Positions 36,101-44,629 of a DNA stretch of 64,000 bases are shown in pieces. Below the pieces are notes generated by a model that saw nothing but the letters and a program-made list of their open reading frames with translations, was not told where the DNA came from and ran no database searches. A program made the translations under genes and the position numbers. The stretch spans positions 170,471 to 234,470 of the forward strand of contig NZ_LMTJ01000001.1 of the NCBI RefSeq assembly GCF_001510715.1. The letters are read 5' to 3'. Position 1 is the stretch's first letter; every line of letters starts with the position of its first letter. Source of the stretch: Bacillus sp. FJAT-29814 (GTDB taxonomy: Bacteria > Bacillota > Bacilli > Bacillales > Cytobacillaceae).

Positions 36101-36560
36101 CCTGGTCCGCCCGTTACCGCCTCCTGGTCAGCTTGATGATATGATCAAAGTGATGAGCGGTTCCTCTTATCCCTATATTAGAAATCTTGTTAAGAATCAG
36201 CAGGTATTAGGGAAGGGGGCTTTGGCTTTAAAGCGACATTCCTTACTATTAATGAAAAAATTACTTTCTGTTGATAAAACATTTTCAAGGCTGGAGGATG
36301 AATACCGCTATCCAATTTCTTGGTATGTAATGAAGGACGTAAGGCAAACCATCGGCCGCGCCCAAAGAGGGGAAACGGATGCCAGAATCTTACTGGCTGA
36401 TGCCAGTTGGATGCCGACCTCAGATAAAGGAGCCATGACCAAATCTTTACTGCATGACTGGCTTTTCATGTTGGAAAACAGTCAGTCGAAAGAAACAAAG
36501 GAGCTTTACCATGACTTATATTTGGCGCTTCAAGACCTGCTTTTAGCCCAGAAAAAATAA
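33186..36560 (+). CDS. pPIWI-RE-associated DinG-like (XPD-type) helicase
   Basis: A 1124-residue superfamily 2 helicase. After a roughly 300-residue N-terminal region comes Walker A HIIGKTGSGKNTFIEL (about 315-330; the lysine is kept, the usual T/S is displaced by N then T). An iron-sulfur-type cysteine set follows, with cysteines near 416, 432, 448 and 454 (SCPFYPICG). Walker B reads LLFVDEGDS at about 502, replacing DEAH. The C-terminal lobe has VLLITNSYEQANVVHMEL and motif VI DVRQTIGRAQRGE near 1055. This is the DinG-type helicase partner in pPIWI-RE systems. GTG start one base after the REase stop, so translation is coupled. Confidence 0.82.
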   Translation: MRPSFIKVKNSLKKEIEANYNSKLDTSSLQSSEEEEEYVTLLEELSSKNDLWQTYQPVYEMESLMYGFYICFKQSSFLIEDLWSILYKQLDLIPFEDSKRYIIDIISLHFKGKYTLFQLREALELYMLVSEERRNFTVVFDNRVNTMKIEITNCARYRFLFFDLFFEPIFHQHQRQELPPVFQAEDGPITLKIRNKEMVINAIPAHLWDSIKERSPVVQNMLAMNNPDGQQTVSAVLDNCLEQMQFSRSENRRKVELSELSVDMKSDPYMEAANFLHLQRSKYGKTGRDYLVSRKSFQINAINGTEPSLFQYKPLLHIIGKTGSGKNTFIELELARVRTYGAKSGVVLTKVQDVFQQVNRLQSHGIFAAPIIGKTSILEHLGTEITSLHSKVSGDFLRQPLSELVKQQEYTYFSNDCILNTLAGIREEGHFPCTNLIITIDGKKQKRSCPFYPICGAGTRDRALLQADVWIGTIDSLFKSRPLPIFNDMNMSYAEIANRYLDLLFVDEGDSSQERMDILPVTHNDIFGQLDSTFEKEILTIKNELELSHRHANNTDVNLFIEHTRNATIMVKNIIGLLLDSSFLRHSLKNRSFTIFEMVSEMAEKLVVNGEDSERFQEAILEIAEEEADLREPIESFFRRFSSIKLQKFTAIDLRSKHMHQLVAELIDKMSNILKMPLKKDLSMNHTALFMFTVFLIQFDHLYMMLINLIGSLPLHDEHEIEKRFDFIKKYIPFMPEPLTERSFQYQYKVGESEEIGTFSLYEYRGVGRELLLQFSRVYRDIDGIEGPAVVLLSGTSVAPYSPHFHIEKEVDYIISSTVSENQKSKFTIEFAICNDENNTPISVSGLRDEEKKQALKKMAMGDLPSIIMKELVFWNQRRGSDIGRGVLLITNSYEQANVVHMELNRHMPNHAIYSLARNNSRLKENQIPLNLIEQFAGFGSRILLAPMKPISTGLNILQKGSSKSFFGTVIFLVRPLPPPGQLDDMIKVMSGSSYPYIRNLVKNQQVLGKGALALKRHSLLLMKKLLSVDKTFSRLEDEYRYPISWYVMKDVRQTIGRAQRGETDARILLADASWMPTSDKGAMTKSLLHDWLFMLENSQSKETKELYHDLYLALQDLLLAQKK

Positions 36561-36584
36561 ACGAAAATGGAGGAGAATCCGTTC

Positions 36585-39263
36585 ATGTCTCATAGTAAAT
36601 CGCTTATTAGTGAAGTCATTGAACAGCTGCCAATGACTTTAAAGGAAAATAAAGACGAAATTGCGGCCATTCATGCATTACAATTGATTCCCGAAGATTT
36701 CAGGCAAAAACAGGTAATCGCATGTAAGATGCCGTCGAAACTATCCAATTTGTTCGTTACTTATGCTGATGATCAAAATATTCCTTTTTACCCATCTAAT
36801 CTACGAGCAGTGCTTCTTTATTTTTATCCGGAAATCCTTGGGATTTATTTCGATTGGGATGTTATTCACGGCAATCGCTACTGGCTCTTCCTCCCTGCCG
36901 ATTTCAGCGAGGAGGAAAAGGATGAAGTGATCGAGGGAATATTGACCATTGTTGAGGATTGGCTCAATGGATTTTCGGAGATTATAGAGAAGTTTGAATT
37001 GCCGCCAAATTGTTTGAACTATGAAAAGAAAGCTCTAATGGATCTATATTATTCTCAGGACTTTGACCGGGTGATCATTCCTTTTATCGGAAATGAAATC
37101 ATTTATTCCCATTATGATTGGCTTAAGGAAAATCTTCCGGAAATACACTATACTCGGCATCAAAGTGTAACCTCCATTGTGCTCCCAACCGAATGGCTGC
37201 CAGACCATAATGACACTAATTTTTCTTTATTATCGAATCCTATCATAATTAAACAAGGAAAGAGAAAAATAACGATAGCATATCGGATTAAAATGATTGT
37301 AGACAATACGTACAATCAAAAGCGTATTAATTTCTACTTAGAAAAGACAAGATTCATCATGGCAAAGTTGGTGGACGACCAAGGAAAGTATAGCTTTCAT
37401 CCGAATCCGTCGGGTGAGGGTGTGAAACAACGTACATCCTATGTAATCATCAACAATCGCCACCGTCGGAAAATGATAAGAGTACCGGTAAAATGGGATG
37501 CGGAAAACGAAAAGCCAGTAATCTTTTTCGGGAAAATGACCCGGTCTTACCTACGCCTTAATACCAGCATTAGGTTGCCGGATTATCATGACGTTTTTGA
37601 ACAGCCTTCCAGGTTCCATGGGGAAGAACAAGAATATAACGATAAAATCAGCTTTTTAAACGACGGGGTGTTTATACCCTATCAATTGGAAGATATGGGG
37701 AGGACTCATAATGCTAAATCGGGACTTAGTTTAAACGAACACCAACATATCTTTAATCATGTTTCATCACTGCTACCATATAAACGAGTGGAAGCCATCA
37801 AACCGCCTATTTATGTTGAAAATGCCCTCATCCAAGGTGGGAGTATAAAAAAAGACCGTCCAGATTTCTATGTGAAACAAAAACTGGAAGTAGTGGTTGC
37901 AACGGATAGTCAAGACCTTGCCATCCCGATAGTTAAGGCGGCTATTGAGGAGATTACCAAGCCTGCCTTGGATAAAAACGGTGAACTCAAAATGATGAAT
38001 GGGAAATTTGCAGAATTTCGGACAACGGTTCACCGGTATATTGTTTCCTTCGTAAAAGAGGAAAAGGGGACATTAACCTATTTATATAAAGATCAGGAAT
38101 TTCCAGGAAAAGGGGACTTCCAACTTATTGTCCATTTTACGGATAAGTTAATCCCTTATTCAAAAAGTCTTGATCGATTACAAGGCTATCTTTCCAGTAC
38201 ACTGGATCGAATCGATGTAATTAAAGAGCTGACTTTTGATGTGTCTGAAAATAGCTATTTTATCATCGATATGCCAAATTATAAAAATAAATCCATTGAT
38301 CCGAAAGCCGCGGTAAAATTTGCCCTATTGGAAAAAGGTTTTGTTTCTCATAATATTGATGTCGCTTACTTAAAGAACATTATCAATAAAATGAGTAGAT
38401 TGAATGATGAGTATGTACTAAACTCATCAGAAAAAACTAAAAATGAACTAGAAAAATTGAAAAGTAAATTTATGAAAGTGCAAGATGAAATGAAGCAAAA
38501 GGTGAGGATGACGTTTTATAAGATTTTCGAAAAAGAAGGATTTACAAATCAAATGATTCATGTTGCAAAAAGTCCTGTTTGCCCAGTTTATTTTGCCGAT
38601 AAATTTGAGTTTAAAGTTAAAGATAAAAAACCGCAATATGTGTATGCTCTATCAAAGTTCGAAAATGGCAAGATATTTTATAAGTTTACGAGGCAGGAAG
38701 GATGGTATGAATATGGCGAGGCAATGAAGACTCTTGGCATCACCGCACAAATGGAACAATTTATTGCTACGGAAGCCAAGTTTTTTACATTCATAAAGGA
38801 TTATGTTGAGCCAGGTTCGGTGGTGTTTTTGGATTATTTACAGAAGGATACGTATGAACAGCTACATCATGAGTATAATCATCAGCAGATTAGCTTTGAA
38901 ATAGGGTTACTGTCACCGAGCAAATATAAAAATCCTTATATTGCCAGGGAAAAGCATGAAGAAGCGATGTTCGGACCATTCTTAACAAAAGACGAGGATT
39001 ATTATTTTTCAGTCCCACCCAAACCAATAACACATCAAATCCCTGTGCATTTAAACAGCCAACTGGCCAATAAGGCTTACCTTAATCGAACGGCACTCAA
39101 AATAAAAACAACGGCTAACAATTGGTCTATTATTGAAGAAATCCATCGCTTACGAAATATTTCATTAACTTATGCTTCCTATTTGAGCGTTCCCTACCCG
39201 CTTCATATTTTGCAAAATACATTTAAAAACCTATTTGGTTTAAACCCGTTAATAAAAAAATAA
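36585..39263 (+). CDS. pPIWI-RE family protein (prokaryotic Argonaute-like, R/E type)
   Basis: An 892-residue protein of the pPIWI-RE family, whose members carry a PIWI-type RNase H-fold domain marked by conserved Arg and Glu residues and lack PAZ. The N-terminal 350 residues are pPIWI-RE-specific; the PIWI region occupies roughly 390-890. Visible blocks include YVIINNRHRRKMIRVPVKWD, FLNDGVFIPYQLEDMGRTH, LEVVVATDSQDLAI, and the closing IHRLRNISLTYASYLSVPYP. Identification rests on these together with the REase and DinG-like genes directly upstream. GGAGGAG fits ATG 36585; an ATG 18 bp earlier overlaps it. It should use a guide or RNA/DNA hybrid to direct its partners against invading DNA, by family inference. 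Confidence 0.8.
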   Translation: MSHSKSLISEVIEQLPMTLKENKDEIAAIHALQLIPEDFRQKQVIACKMPSKLSNLFVTYADDQNIPFYPSNLRAVLLYFYPEILGIYFDWDVIHGNRYWLFLPADFSEEEKDEVIEGILTIVEDWLNGFSEIIEKFELPPNCLNYEKKALMDLYYSQDFDRVIIPFIGNEIIYSHYDWLKENLPEIHYTRHQSVTSIVLPTEWLPDHNDTNFSLLSNPIIIKQGKRKITIAYRIKMIVDNTYNQKRINFYLEKTRFIMAKLVDDQGKYSFHPNPSGEGVKQRTSYVIINNRHRRKMIRVPVKWDAENEKPVIFFGKMTRSYLRLNTSIRLPDYHDVFEQPSRFHGEEQEYNDKISFLNDGVFIPYQLEDMGRTHNAKSGLSLNEHQHIFNHVSSLLPYKRVEAIKPPIYVENALIQGGSIKKDRPDFYVKQKLEVVVATDSQDLAIPIVKAAIEEITKPALDKNGELKMMNGKFAEFRTTVHRYIVSFVKEEKGTLTYLYKDQEFPGKGDFQLIVHFTDKLIPYSKSLDRLQGYLSSTLDRIDVIKELTFDVSENSYFIIDMPNYKNKSIDPKAAVKFALLEKGFVSHNIDVAYLKNIINKMSRLNDEYVLNSSEKTKNELEKLKSKFMKVQDEMKQKVRMTFYKIFEKEGFTNQMIHVAKSPVCPVYFADKFEFKVKDKKPQYVYALSKFENGKIFYKFTRQEGWYEYGEAMKTLGITAQMEQFIATEAKFFTFIKDYVEPGSVVFLDYLQKDTYEQLHHEYNHQQISFEIGLLSPSKYKNPYIAREKHEEAMFGPFLTKDEDYYFSVPPKPITHQIPVHLNSQLANKAYLNRTALKIKTTANNWSIIEEIHRLRNISLTYASYLSVPYPLHILQNTFKNLFGLNPLIKK

Positions 39264-39647
39264 GGGAATTTTCTTCGTAGATTAGGATCTCAGGATGAAG
39301 GGTGGTGCCTAGCACCGCCCTACTTTTGTCTAAGAACGATAGAGTTGTGTTTGCTAAACTAATTTGTCAGAAAGTTGACGTTATTGCCTGTCCGGTAATT
39401 GACGAATCTGATGTCCCTATAAGAGTGTTTTGATGAAAAGGGAGAACAGAAAAATTAATAGTGTCTCGATCAAAACAACCCCCCATTTTAATGCCTAGGG
39501 TGCTTTTTATTTTAAATTGTTCAAGATTCAGAAGCAGATTAAGGACACTTATACCAGTAACATTAGGACATTTTGAGCTGACAAAAAACTCCTGGTCTTT
39601 CCTGAATAGATAACTAAATAACTTTTTTATTTTAAAATATTTAATGA
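39264..39647. other. Gap between the pPIWI-RE operon and the RAMA-nuclease pseudogene
   Basis: Contains the operon's terminator at 39299 and no coding frame with a start and ribosome site. Confidence 0.55.
39299..39328 (+). terminator. Terminator-like hairpin of the pPIWI-RE operon
   Basis: GGGTGGTGC pairs with GCACCGCCC (one wobble) around CTA, followed by TACTTTTG. The GGTGCC-type core is shared with dispersed Bacillus palindromes. Confidence 0.6.
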
Positions 39648-40689
39648 ATGACCAAACTGATGGGTGATGATTTAAATCAATATGAGGGGTTCAATATGTA
39701 TATTTTAAAGGGAAAGAAAGCCGAAAAAATAGAGCCAGTCACTTTTTCAGATCTTGGCATGCAAGAAAGTGATATGGAAGAAATCATACGGTGCAGCATT
39801 GATATGTTATGTGATGATGAGGAATCGATGCTTATTGTAGGTCAACAAGTCAAGAATGAAAAGAATGGCCGAAGTGACTTAACTGCCATTGATAATAACG
39901 GGAATATCGTATTGATCGAAATTAAACGTGATCGAAAGGACATTGAGGGAAGGAAAGAGGCTTTTGAATTTCAAGCGATTCGATAACGCTGCCAGCTATG
40001 CTACTATAGAGAGCCCGGACGATCTTGTGAAAAAAGTGTATGCTCCTTGATATCGATAAACACCGCAGTGAATTTGAACTTGGCGAACTGACCTCCTATG
40101 AGCTCGGCATCCGAAAGTTGAATGAATTTTTGAAAGTCAACGAGGCAGAAAATAGCTTTAATAAAAAGCAGAAGATTATTTTGATTGCTTCAGACTTTGA
40201 TGAACAGACATTATCCGCAGTGTCCTGGCTAATTAATAATCGTGTAGATATGAGTTGCATTAAGCTTACCCCATATAAGGTTGACGGCATTATTTATTTA
40301 CATGCTGAAAAACTTTTGCCTGTAGCAAATTATGCTGATTACTATGTAAATCTAATGGATAAAACCTTACCTTCACCGGTAAAAAGAAATAAAGGCGGTA
40401 CTCGACGGACACTACCTAAGATAGATGCGATGCTTAATTGGGGAGTGGTCAAAGCCGGTGACATTATTATCGCTAAAGATCGAGGCGATGAAGGAATGCT
40501 TCTACCTAATGGAAATATCATGGTAGATGCTAAGGAACAATCTATGCAAGCATGGTTAAGGGATATCTATGGCTGGTCTAGTGTACAGACATATGTGTTG
40601 CCATTCATAAAGATAGCGGCAAGTCGTTATCTCAGATTCGTGAAGAATATATGGAACAGCAGGCAAGGGAATCTACTGCTGAATTGTAG
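39648..40689 (+). pseudogene. PD-(D/E)XK nuclease with C-terminal RAMA-like domain, three frameshifts
   Basis: The N-terminal part has a nuclease core: GRSDLTAIDNNGNIVLIEIK with D and E-x-K. The C-terminal part (IDAMLNWGVVKAGDIIIAKD ... DAKEQSMQAWLRDIYGWSS) looks like a RAMA domain, found in modification-linked restriction proteins. Three single-base changes break it: an extra A near 39987 (CGATAACGCTGCC instead of CGATACGCTGCC), an extra G near 40049 (CCTTGATATC), and a lost base near 40601, after which the true end IHKDSGKSLSQIREEYM to a TAG at 40687 lies in another frame. Corrected, the protein is about 345 residues. Confidence 0.8.
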
Positions 40690-40730
40690 GAAGAAGATGA
40701 TTATGGTCATAACGATCAACACAATTACCT

Positions 40731-40885
40731 AGTCACTATCCGATAAATTTATTTCACAAAAATGTTTCATAAATATCACTTATTAAAGAGTTAATTATTC
40801 TAAGAATAGTTAGCTCTTTTTGTTTTAAATAATTGTTGCTGCTATCCCGAAATTACTAAAATTGACAGTACCGCTTACAAGATTT
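40731..40885. repeat. Direct repeat, copy A, left of the membrane/HNH module
   Basis: About 155 bp that align along their length with 45046-45200, roughly three quarters identical by eye. Shared blocks include AGTCACTA-CGATAAAT, AAAGAGTTAATTATTCTA, TAGTT-GCTCTTTTT and CCCGAAATTACT. A terminator hairpin (AGAGTTAA...TTAGCTCT) lies at its centre. Confidence 0.75.
40787..40822 (+). terminator. Terminator inside repeat copy A
   Basis: AGAGTTAATTATTCT pairs with AGAATAGTTAGCTCT with few mismatches, then TTTTTG. Confidence 0.65.
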
Positions 40886-41372
40886 AACTGCCCATGGCAT
40901 ATTAATTCATTTGGAAAAATCAATTCAGTTTTACCAAATTTGGTTAGTGTAAATTTCTTAAAACTATTAGAATATGTGTAAAGTATAAAATTTTCATTGG
41001 AGCTCTTTTGGATTGAGAGAATAACTCCTAAGGGAACTATGATTTAAGTCCCATCTTAGTAGAAAATAACTGTCACATGCTTGAACGAGAGCAGTAAAAC
41101 TGCCAAATGCGAAAGCGAAAACTTTCTTGTTTTTGTTTTAATATGTATTAAAATAAAACGTAGATATTATTTCCTAGTTCGAATTCAATGTATATTTGGG
41201 GGATTTTTCATAATGTCCTAATGAAAAAGAGGAATTAACAAATATGAAAGTAAGAAAAAAGGGGATATTTACACTATTTTGGATCTTGGAGGTGCATCTA
41301 CATATATCGCCAGAGATATTTGAAATAGCAGATGCTACGTGTGTGCCTAAAAGAGGGATCCTGTGAAAAATA

Positions 41373-41525
41373 TTGTTTAGGAAAATAGATTTACGTCATA
41401 TACAGAATTTGGCATTCCTTTCACTGATTTATTCCAATGGACTTATCTTATTATCTGGTATGACAAGTAAAGAAAAAAACCATGCTGGAAATGAAGCAAA
41501 AAAACAAACAGTAAAAGACTTATAA
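41373..41525 (+). CDS. Possible 50-aa membrane peptide
   Basis: A 50-codon frame from a TTG reads LRHIQNLAFLSLIYSNGLIL followed by a charged tail EKNHAGNEAKKQTVKDL and TAA, 19 bp before the next gene. One hydrophobic segment is present. There is no good ribosome site, so it may be the 3' end of a lost gene. Confidence 0.3.
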   Translation: MFRKIDLRHIQNLAFLSLIYSNGLILLSGMTSKEKNHAGNEAKKQTVKDL

Positions 41526-41544
41526 AACTGTCATAAGGTGCTTT

Positions 41545-41898
41545 ATGAGCAGTGGGACGGATTTCCTGCAAAAACTTTACTCGGAAAAACAGCAGGAGAA
41601 CCATTCTCCTGCAAAAAGGGGGAATTGTTATATGTTGTTAGTTGCTTTGATTTTAGTTTTTATTCTTTTATTCATGATTATTTTTACAATCAAAAATAAA
41701 ACGATTAAGCAAGTTCCTATGGAAACGGTTAAGGTGAATTTTAGTAATAAAAATGGACAGTATGTGGCTACTGGCAATACAGGGGAATTTATTATTAAAA
41801 AGGATAATCGCTTTGAGTTTTTAGTGAAAGACGGTGTAATTATTGCATGTAAAGATAATAGTCGACATCAAGAGTTTATCTACTATAAGGAGGTGTAA
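41545..41898 (+). CDS. Single-pass membrane protein, first gene of an unnamed module
   Basis: A 117-residue protein: about 28 polar cytoplasmic residues, one transmembrane helix (YMLLVALILVFILLFMIIFT) and a small extracytoplasmic beta-rich domain of about 65 residues containing NKNGQYVATGNTGEFIIKK. AAGGTG precedes the ATG. Its stop is followed two bases later by the next start, so it is co-translated with the coiled-coil gene. Family not recognised; it could act as a membrane sensor or anchor for the module. Confidence 0.7.
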   Translation: MSSGTDFLQKLYSEKQQENHSPAKRGNCYMLLVALILVFILLFMIIFTIKNKTIKQVPMETVKVNFSNKNGQYVATGNTGEFIIKKDNRFEFLVKDGVIIACKDNSRHQEFIYYKEV

Positions 41899-41900
41899 AG

Positions 41901-42824
41901 GTGGGCTTTTTAGATTGGGCATCAAGTAAGGTACAATCTTTTACTGGAGAAGCGGACAGGCGAGCGTTAGTAGAAGAATTTAAGGATGTACATTCGGAAC
42001 ATAAGGAAACGGTTCATACTAAGATCGCTTTATTAAACAGATTGATTGAAGACTTTAATCGAGGCATTCAACAACTGAACAACTTTAGAACAGATAAGGT
42101 AAAAGTAAAAATTGAAAATCTTTTCGATTTTTTAGTTAAATTCGGGAATATTGAAAGTACAATTACCTTTGCAGATGAAAAACAAAAAGAAATTGTAGAC
42201 ATCCCTACAAAAGCTTTCGAATCCACAGATAGTTATATTAAAGATATTGATTGGAGTAAGGATGATGTCTTCACTAAAACGTTCTTCAAAACCATCTTTG
42301 GTGTACGGTCTGAGACTAGACGTCAAAACTCCTCAATGAAAGAAGAATTGAATGAATTTCAAATGGAAATCAAAAGCCGTGAAAAGCGAATTGATTTTAA
42401 ACAACAACGGATAAATACGGATAAAAAAATTGGTGTTTTATACTACTCTACAATCGCAATGATTGACCAAACGATCGAAAAGAAGATCCTTCCTGAAATG
42501 GAATTGGTTGAAGCAATGCTTGAGGCTGAATCCATTAAGAATATGATTCTAGTTCATCAAAATCCATCGGATACGCCAATGAACAAGGATATTAGTTTAC
42601 TACAAGGGACCATTTATGATCGACATTATCGATTCGTTAAGAACTCCTTTTTATTTTTTATTTTATGTAAAAAAATCTATAACACTCCGATTCTTACAAA
42701 ATTGCTAAATGAAGAAACAACGAATATCGATTTTAAGCAGCTTGAAGATCAAAAAAGTGTTCTAGTTAAACAAGAAAAAGAATTATCAATTAACATGATG
42801 AAGGAGTATAGACATGGAGCTTAA
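41901..42824 (+). CDS. Coiled-coil protein of the membrane/HNH module
   Basis: A 307-residue, strongly helical protein beginning MGFLDWASSKVQSFTG. Residues 20-80 and 150-190 are heptad-rich (HKETVHTKIALLNRLIEDFN; KSREKRIDFKQQRINTDKK). No transmembrane segment apart from a short hydrophobic stretch (NSFLFFILCKKIY) at about 250, and no catalytic motif. It begins GTG with AAGGAGGTG inside the end of the previous gene and overlaps the next gene by 11 bp. I know similar proteins only as uncharacterised partners of HNH/membrane proteins like the next one. Confidence 0.7.
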   Translation: MGFLDWASSKVQSFTGEADRRALVEEFKDVHSEHKETVHTKIALLNRLIEDFNRGIQQLNNFRTDKVKVKIENLFDFLVKFGNIESTITFADEKQKEIVDIPTKAFESTDSYIKDIDWSKDDVFTKTFFKTIFGVRSETRRQNSSMKEELNEFQMEIKSREKRIDFKQQRINTDKKIGVLYYSTIAMIDQTIEKKILPEMELVEAMLEAESIKNMILVHQNPSDTPMNKDISLLQGTIYDRHYRFVKNSFLFFILCKKIYNTPILTKLLNEETTNIDFKQLEDQKSVLVKQEKELSINMMKEYRHGA

Positions 42825-44535
42825 AAAAGTCGTACTACTTAGAAATAGTCTAGCTGAAAAAGAAAAGAAGATATACCTAAATATTATGACACAAATGAAT
42901 ACAAATATGAAAGAATTGTTATCCACGAATATCGGGACACAGCTAGTCACCTCATGTGCACGAGATATTTCTGGACAAGTTGTCCGCAAGTATTTTGATA
43001 TGGGAGATTTATACATCACAGTAGATCAATTAGCGAAACGAATCACATCGTTTGATTATAAAGATGAATATGATCCTCTTCAAGGAAATACCGAATACCA
43101 AAAGGAAGTCATGAATTACAACGATGATCTGGAATTTTCATCAACGTTAAAAAACATCAATAAACGTAATGCAGATGCCACTAAAAAGGTATTCGAGGGA
43201 CCCCGTAATAAAAACGAACCGTACTATGATAAAACCGGTAAGAAATACTCTTCCCGTTCTGACTATAAGTACGGTGAAATAAATGCTGATAGTGATTTCA
43301 TGAACGATGATTTAACCGGTCATTCGGAACGAAAAGAAACAATTCAAGGTGATCATGTTCGGGCAGTAAAAGATGCTTCCTACAATTCCAATTATTTGGA
43401 TCAGGCTTATGTGGAAGAAATTAAAAAGATATATAATTCCGAGGATAATATGCAATGGATCAATGAACGTGCCAATCAGTCCAAGGGTACTGCTGCCAAC
43501 GTTGAAGAAACAATTAAAAAGTGGGAGAACGCCTCACCAGACACGAAAAAGGTGCTTCTCGATAAAGGCTATATAAACGAAGATGGAAAAGTTCCAAAGC
43601 AAGTAAAGAAGGAACTTGAGAGAAACTATCGTCATATTGGAAATGTTGAAAGTATGACAGCATTAAAATACACAAACTATAAAAAAGTTGGTGGTGATGC
43701 AGTCCTCGAAACCACGATGTCGATGGGGAAAATTATGACCGGTCAATTAATCTACTATGCCCTACCGCCACTTGTCTATGAAGTCAAAACGATTTTAGGC
43801 AATGGCTCTGTAGCGTTAGAAAGCTTTTTTCATGAGATAAAAAAAGCAGGAAAACGTATTATTAAGTATGTGTCATCAAAACTGAAACATATTCTAGCCA
43901 ACTTTGCCGGAAACTCTATTAAAAAGCTCCTAAAAACATTTTTTGATATCTTACTAACTATTGTCAAAGATACAATAAAGCGCATTATGAATCTAGTGAA
44001 GGATTTAGTTCTAGCTCTCGTGGATTCTGTCAAAATTCTATTTGACAAAAATGCAACACCAGCTCAAAAAGCGGATAGTATTTTTAATTTGATGTCAGTT
44101 ACCATAGCAAATACTGTTGTTATTATTTTAATGGAGTATCTGGAGAAACAATTTTCAATTCCATCCTTTTTAGTGGAAGCTATTGAGATGCTTGCAATTG
44201 TATTAACAACGAATTTGGTGATGCTGATACTACAGAAGGCGGATCTTTTTAATGTAAGATATGGTTTTATGATGGCAAATATCGAAAAAATATTTGTTGA
44301 AACGAGCCATAAGTATGATTCTGCCATTGCCACTTTAGAAACTGAAACTAATACTGAAATAGATAGTATCTTGAATCAAGTGGCAGATGAAATTGCTACA
44401 ATGGAAGAACGTTTTATGCTAATGAATCTCTATTCTGATTCTGTTAAAGAAGACTTAGAGAACATTAATCGCATCTTCAATATGAAAATCGATTTTGATA
44501 AGGAATGGGAGAAGTATATAGGTATTGCAAATTAA
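42814..44535 (+). CDS. HNH-like, multi-pass membrane protein of the module (candidate effector)
   Basis: A 573-residue protein with two halves. The soluble N-terminal half contains an HNH-like segment, GHSERKETIQGDHVRAVKDA at about 170-190, whose DH(V) resembles the first histidine motif, followed by NERANQSKGTAANVEETIKKW, where the asparagine and the serine-lysine resemble the N-x-SK part of these toxins. The C-terminal half (about 305-500) alternates amphipathic and hydrophobic helices, including IKKAGKRIIKYVSSKLKHIL, LFDKNATPAQKADSIF and IANTVVIILMEYLEKQF. The combination suggests a membrane-active or membrane-tethered nuclease effector. Function inferred only. Confidence 0.65.
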   Translation: MELKKVVLLRNSLAEKEKKIYLNIMTQMNTNMKELLSTNIGTQLVTSCARDISGQVVRKYFDMGDLYITVDQLAKRITSFDYKDEYDPLQGNTEYQKEVMNYNDDLEFSSTLKNINKRNADATKKVFEGPRNKNEPYYDKTGKKYSSRSDYKYGEINADSDFMNDDLTGHSERKETIQGDHVRAVKDASYNSNYLDQAYVEEIKKIYNSEDNMQWINERANQSKGTAANVEETIKKWENASPDTKKVLLDKGYINEDGKVPKQVKKELERNYRHIGNVESMTALKYTNYKKVGGDAVLETTMSMGKIMTGQLIYYALPPLVYEVKTILGNGSVALESFFHEIKKAGKRIIKYVSSKLKHILANFAGNSIKKLLKTFFDILLTIVKDTIKRIMNLVKDLVLALVDSVKILFDKNATPAQKADSIFNLMSVTIANTVVIILMEYLEKQFSIPSFLVEAIEMLAIVLTTNLVMLILQKADLFNVRYGFMMANIEKIFVETSHKYDSAIATLETETNTEIDSILNQVADEIATMEERFMLMNLYSDSVKEDLENINRIFNMKIDFDKEWEKYIGIAN

Positions 44536-44548
44536 GGAGGAAACATCG

Positions 44549-44620
44549 TTGATAATCATTATAGGTATCGCAGTTTTTATTTTTATATTATGGTTTTTGG
44601 CCATGTTAAATAGTAGGTAG
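44549..44620 (+). CDS. 23-aa membrane micro-protein
   Basis: A TTG start at 44549 with a near-perfect AAGGAGG ribosome site seven to eight bases upstream opens a 23-codon frame: MIIIIGIAVFIFILWFLAML then NSR and TAG. Nearly the whole peptide is one transmembrane helix. It lies 13 bp after the HNH-like membrane gene and 9 bp before the next start. The strength of the ribosome site argues that it is translated. It may be a small subunit or regulator of the membrane effector. Confidence 0.6.
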   Translation: MIIIIGIAVFIFILWFLAMLNSR

Positions 44621-44629
44621 GTGAGCGTA

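Larger units (their letters stand above)
40690..41372. other. 680-bp gap before the membrane/HNH module
   Basis: Holds repeat copy A (40731-40885) and AT-rich sequence with short frames interrupted by stops. No start codon with a ribosome site supports a gene. Confidence 0.5.
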
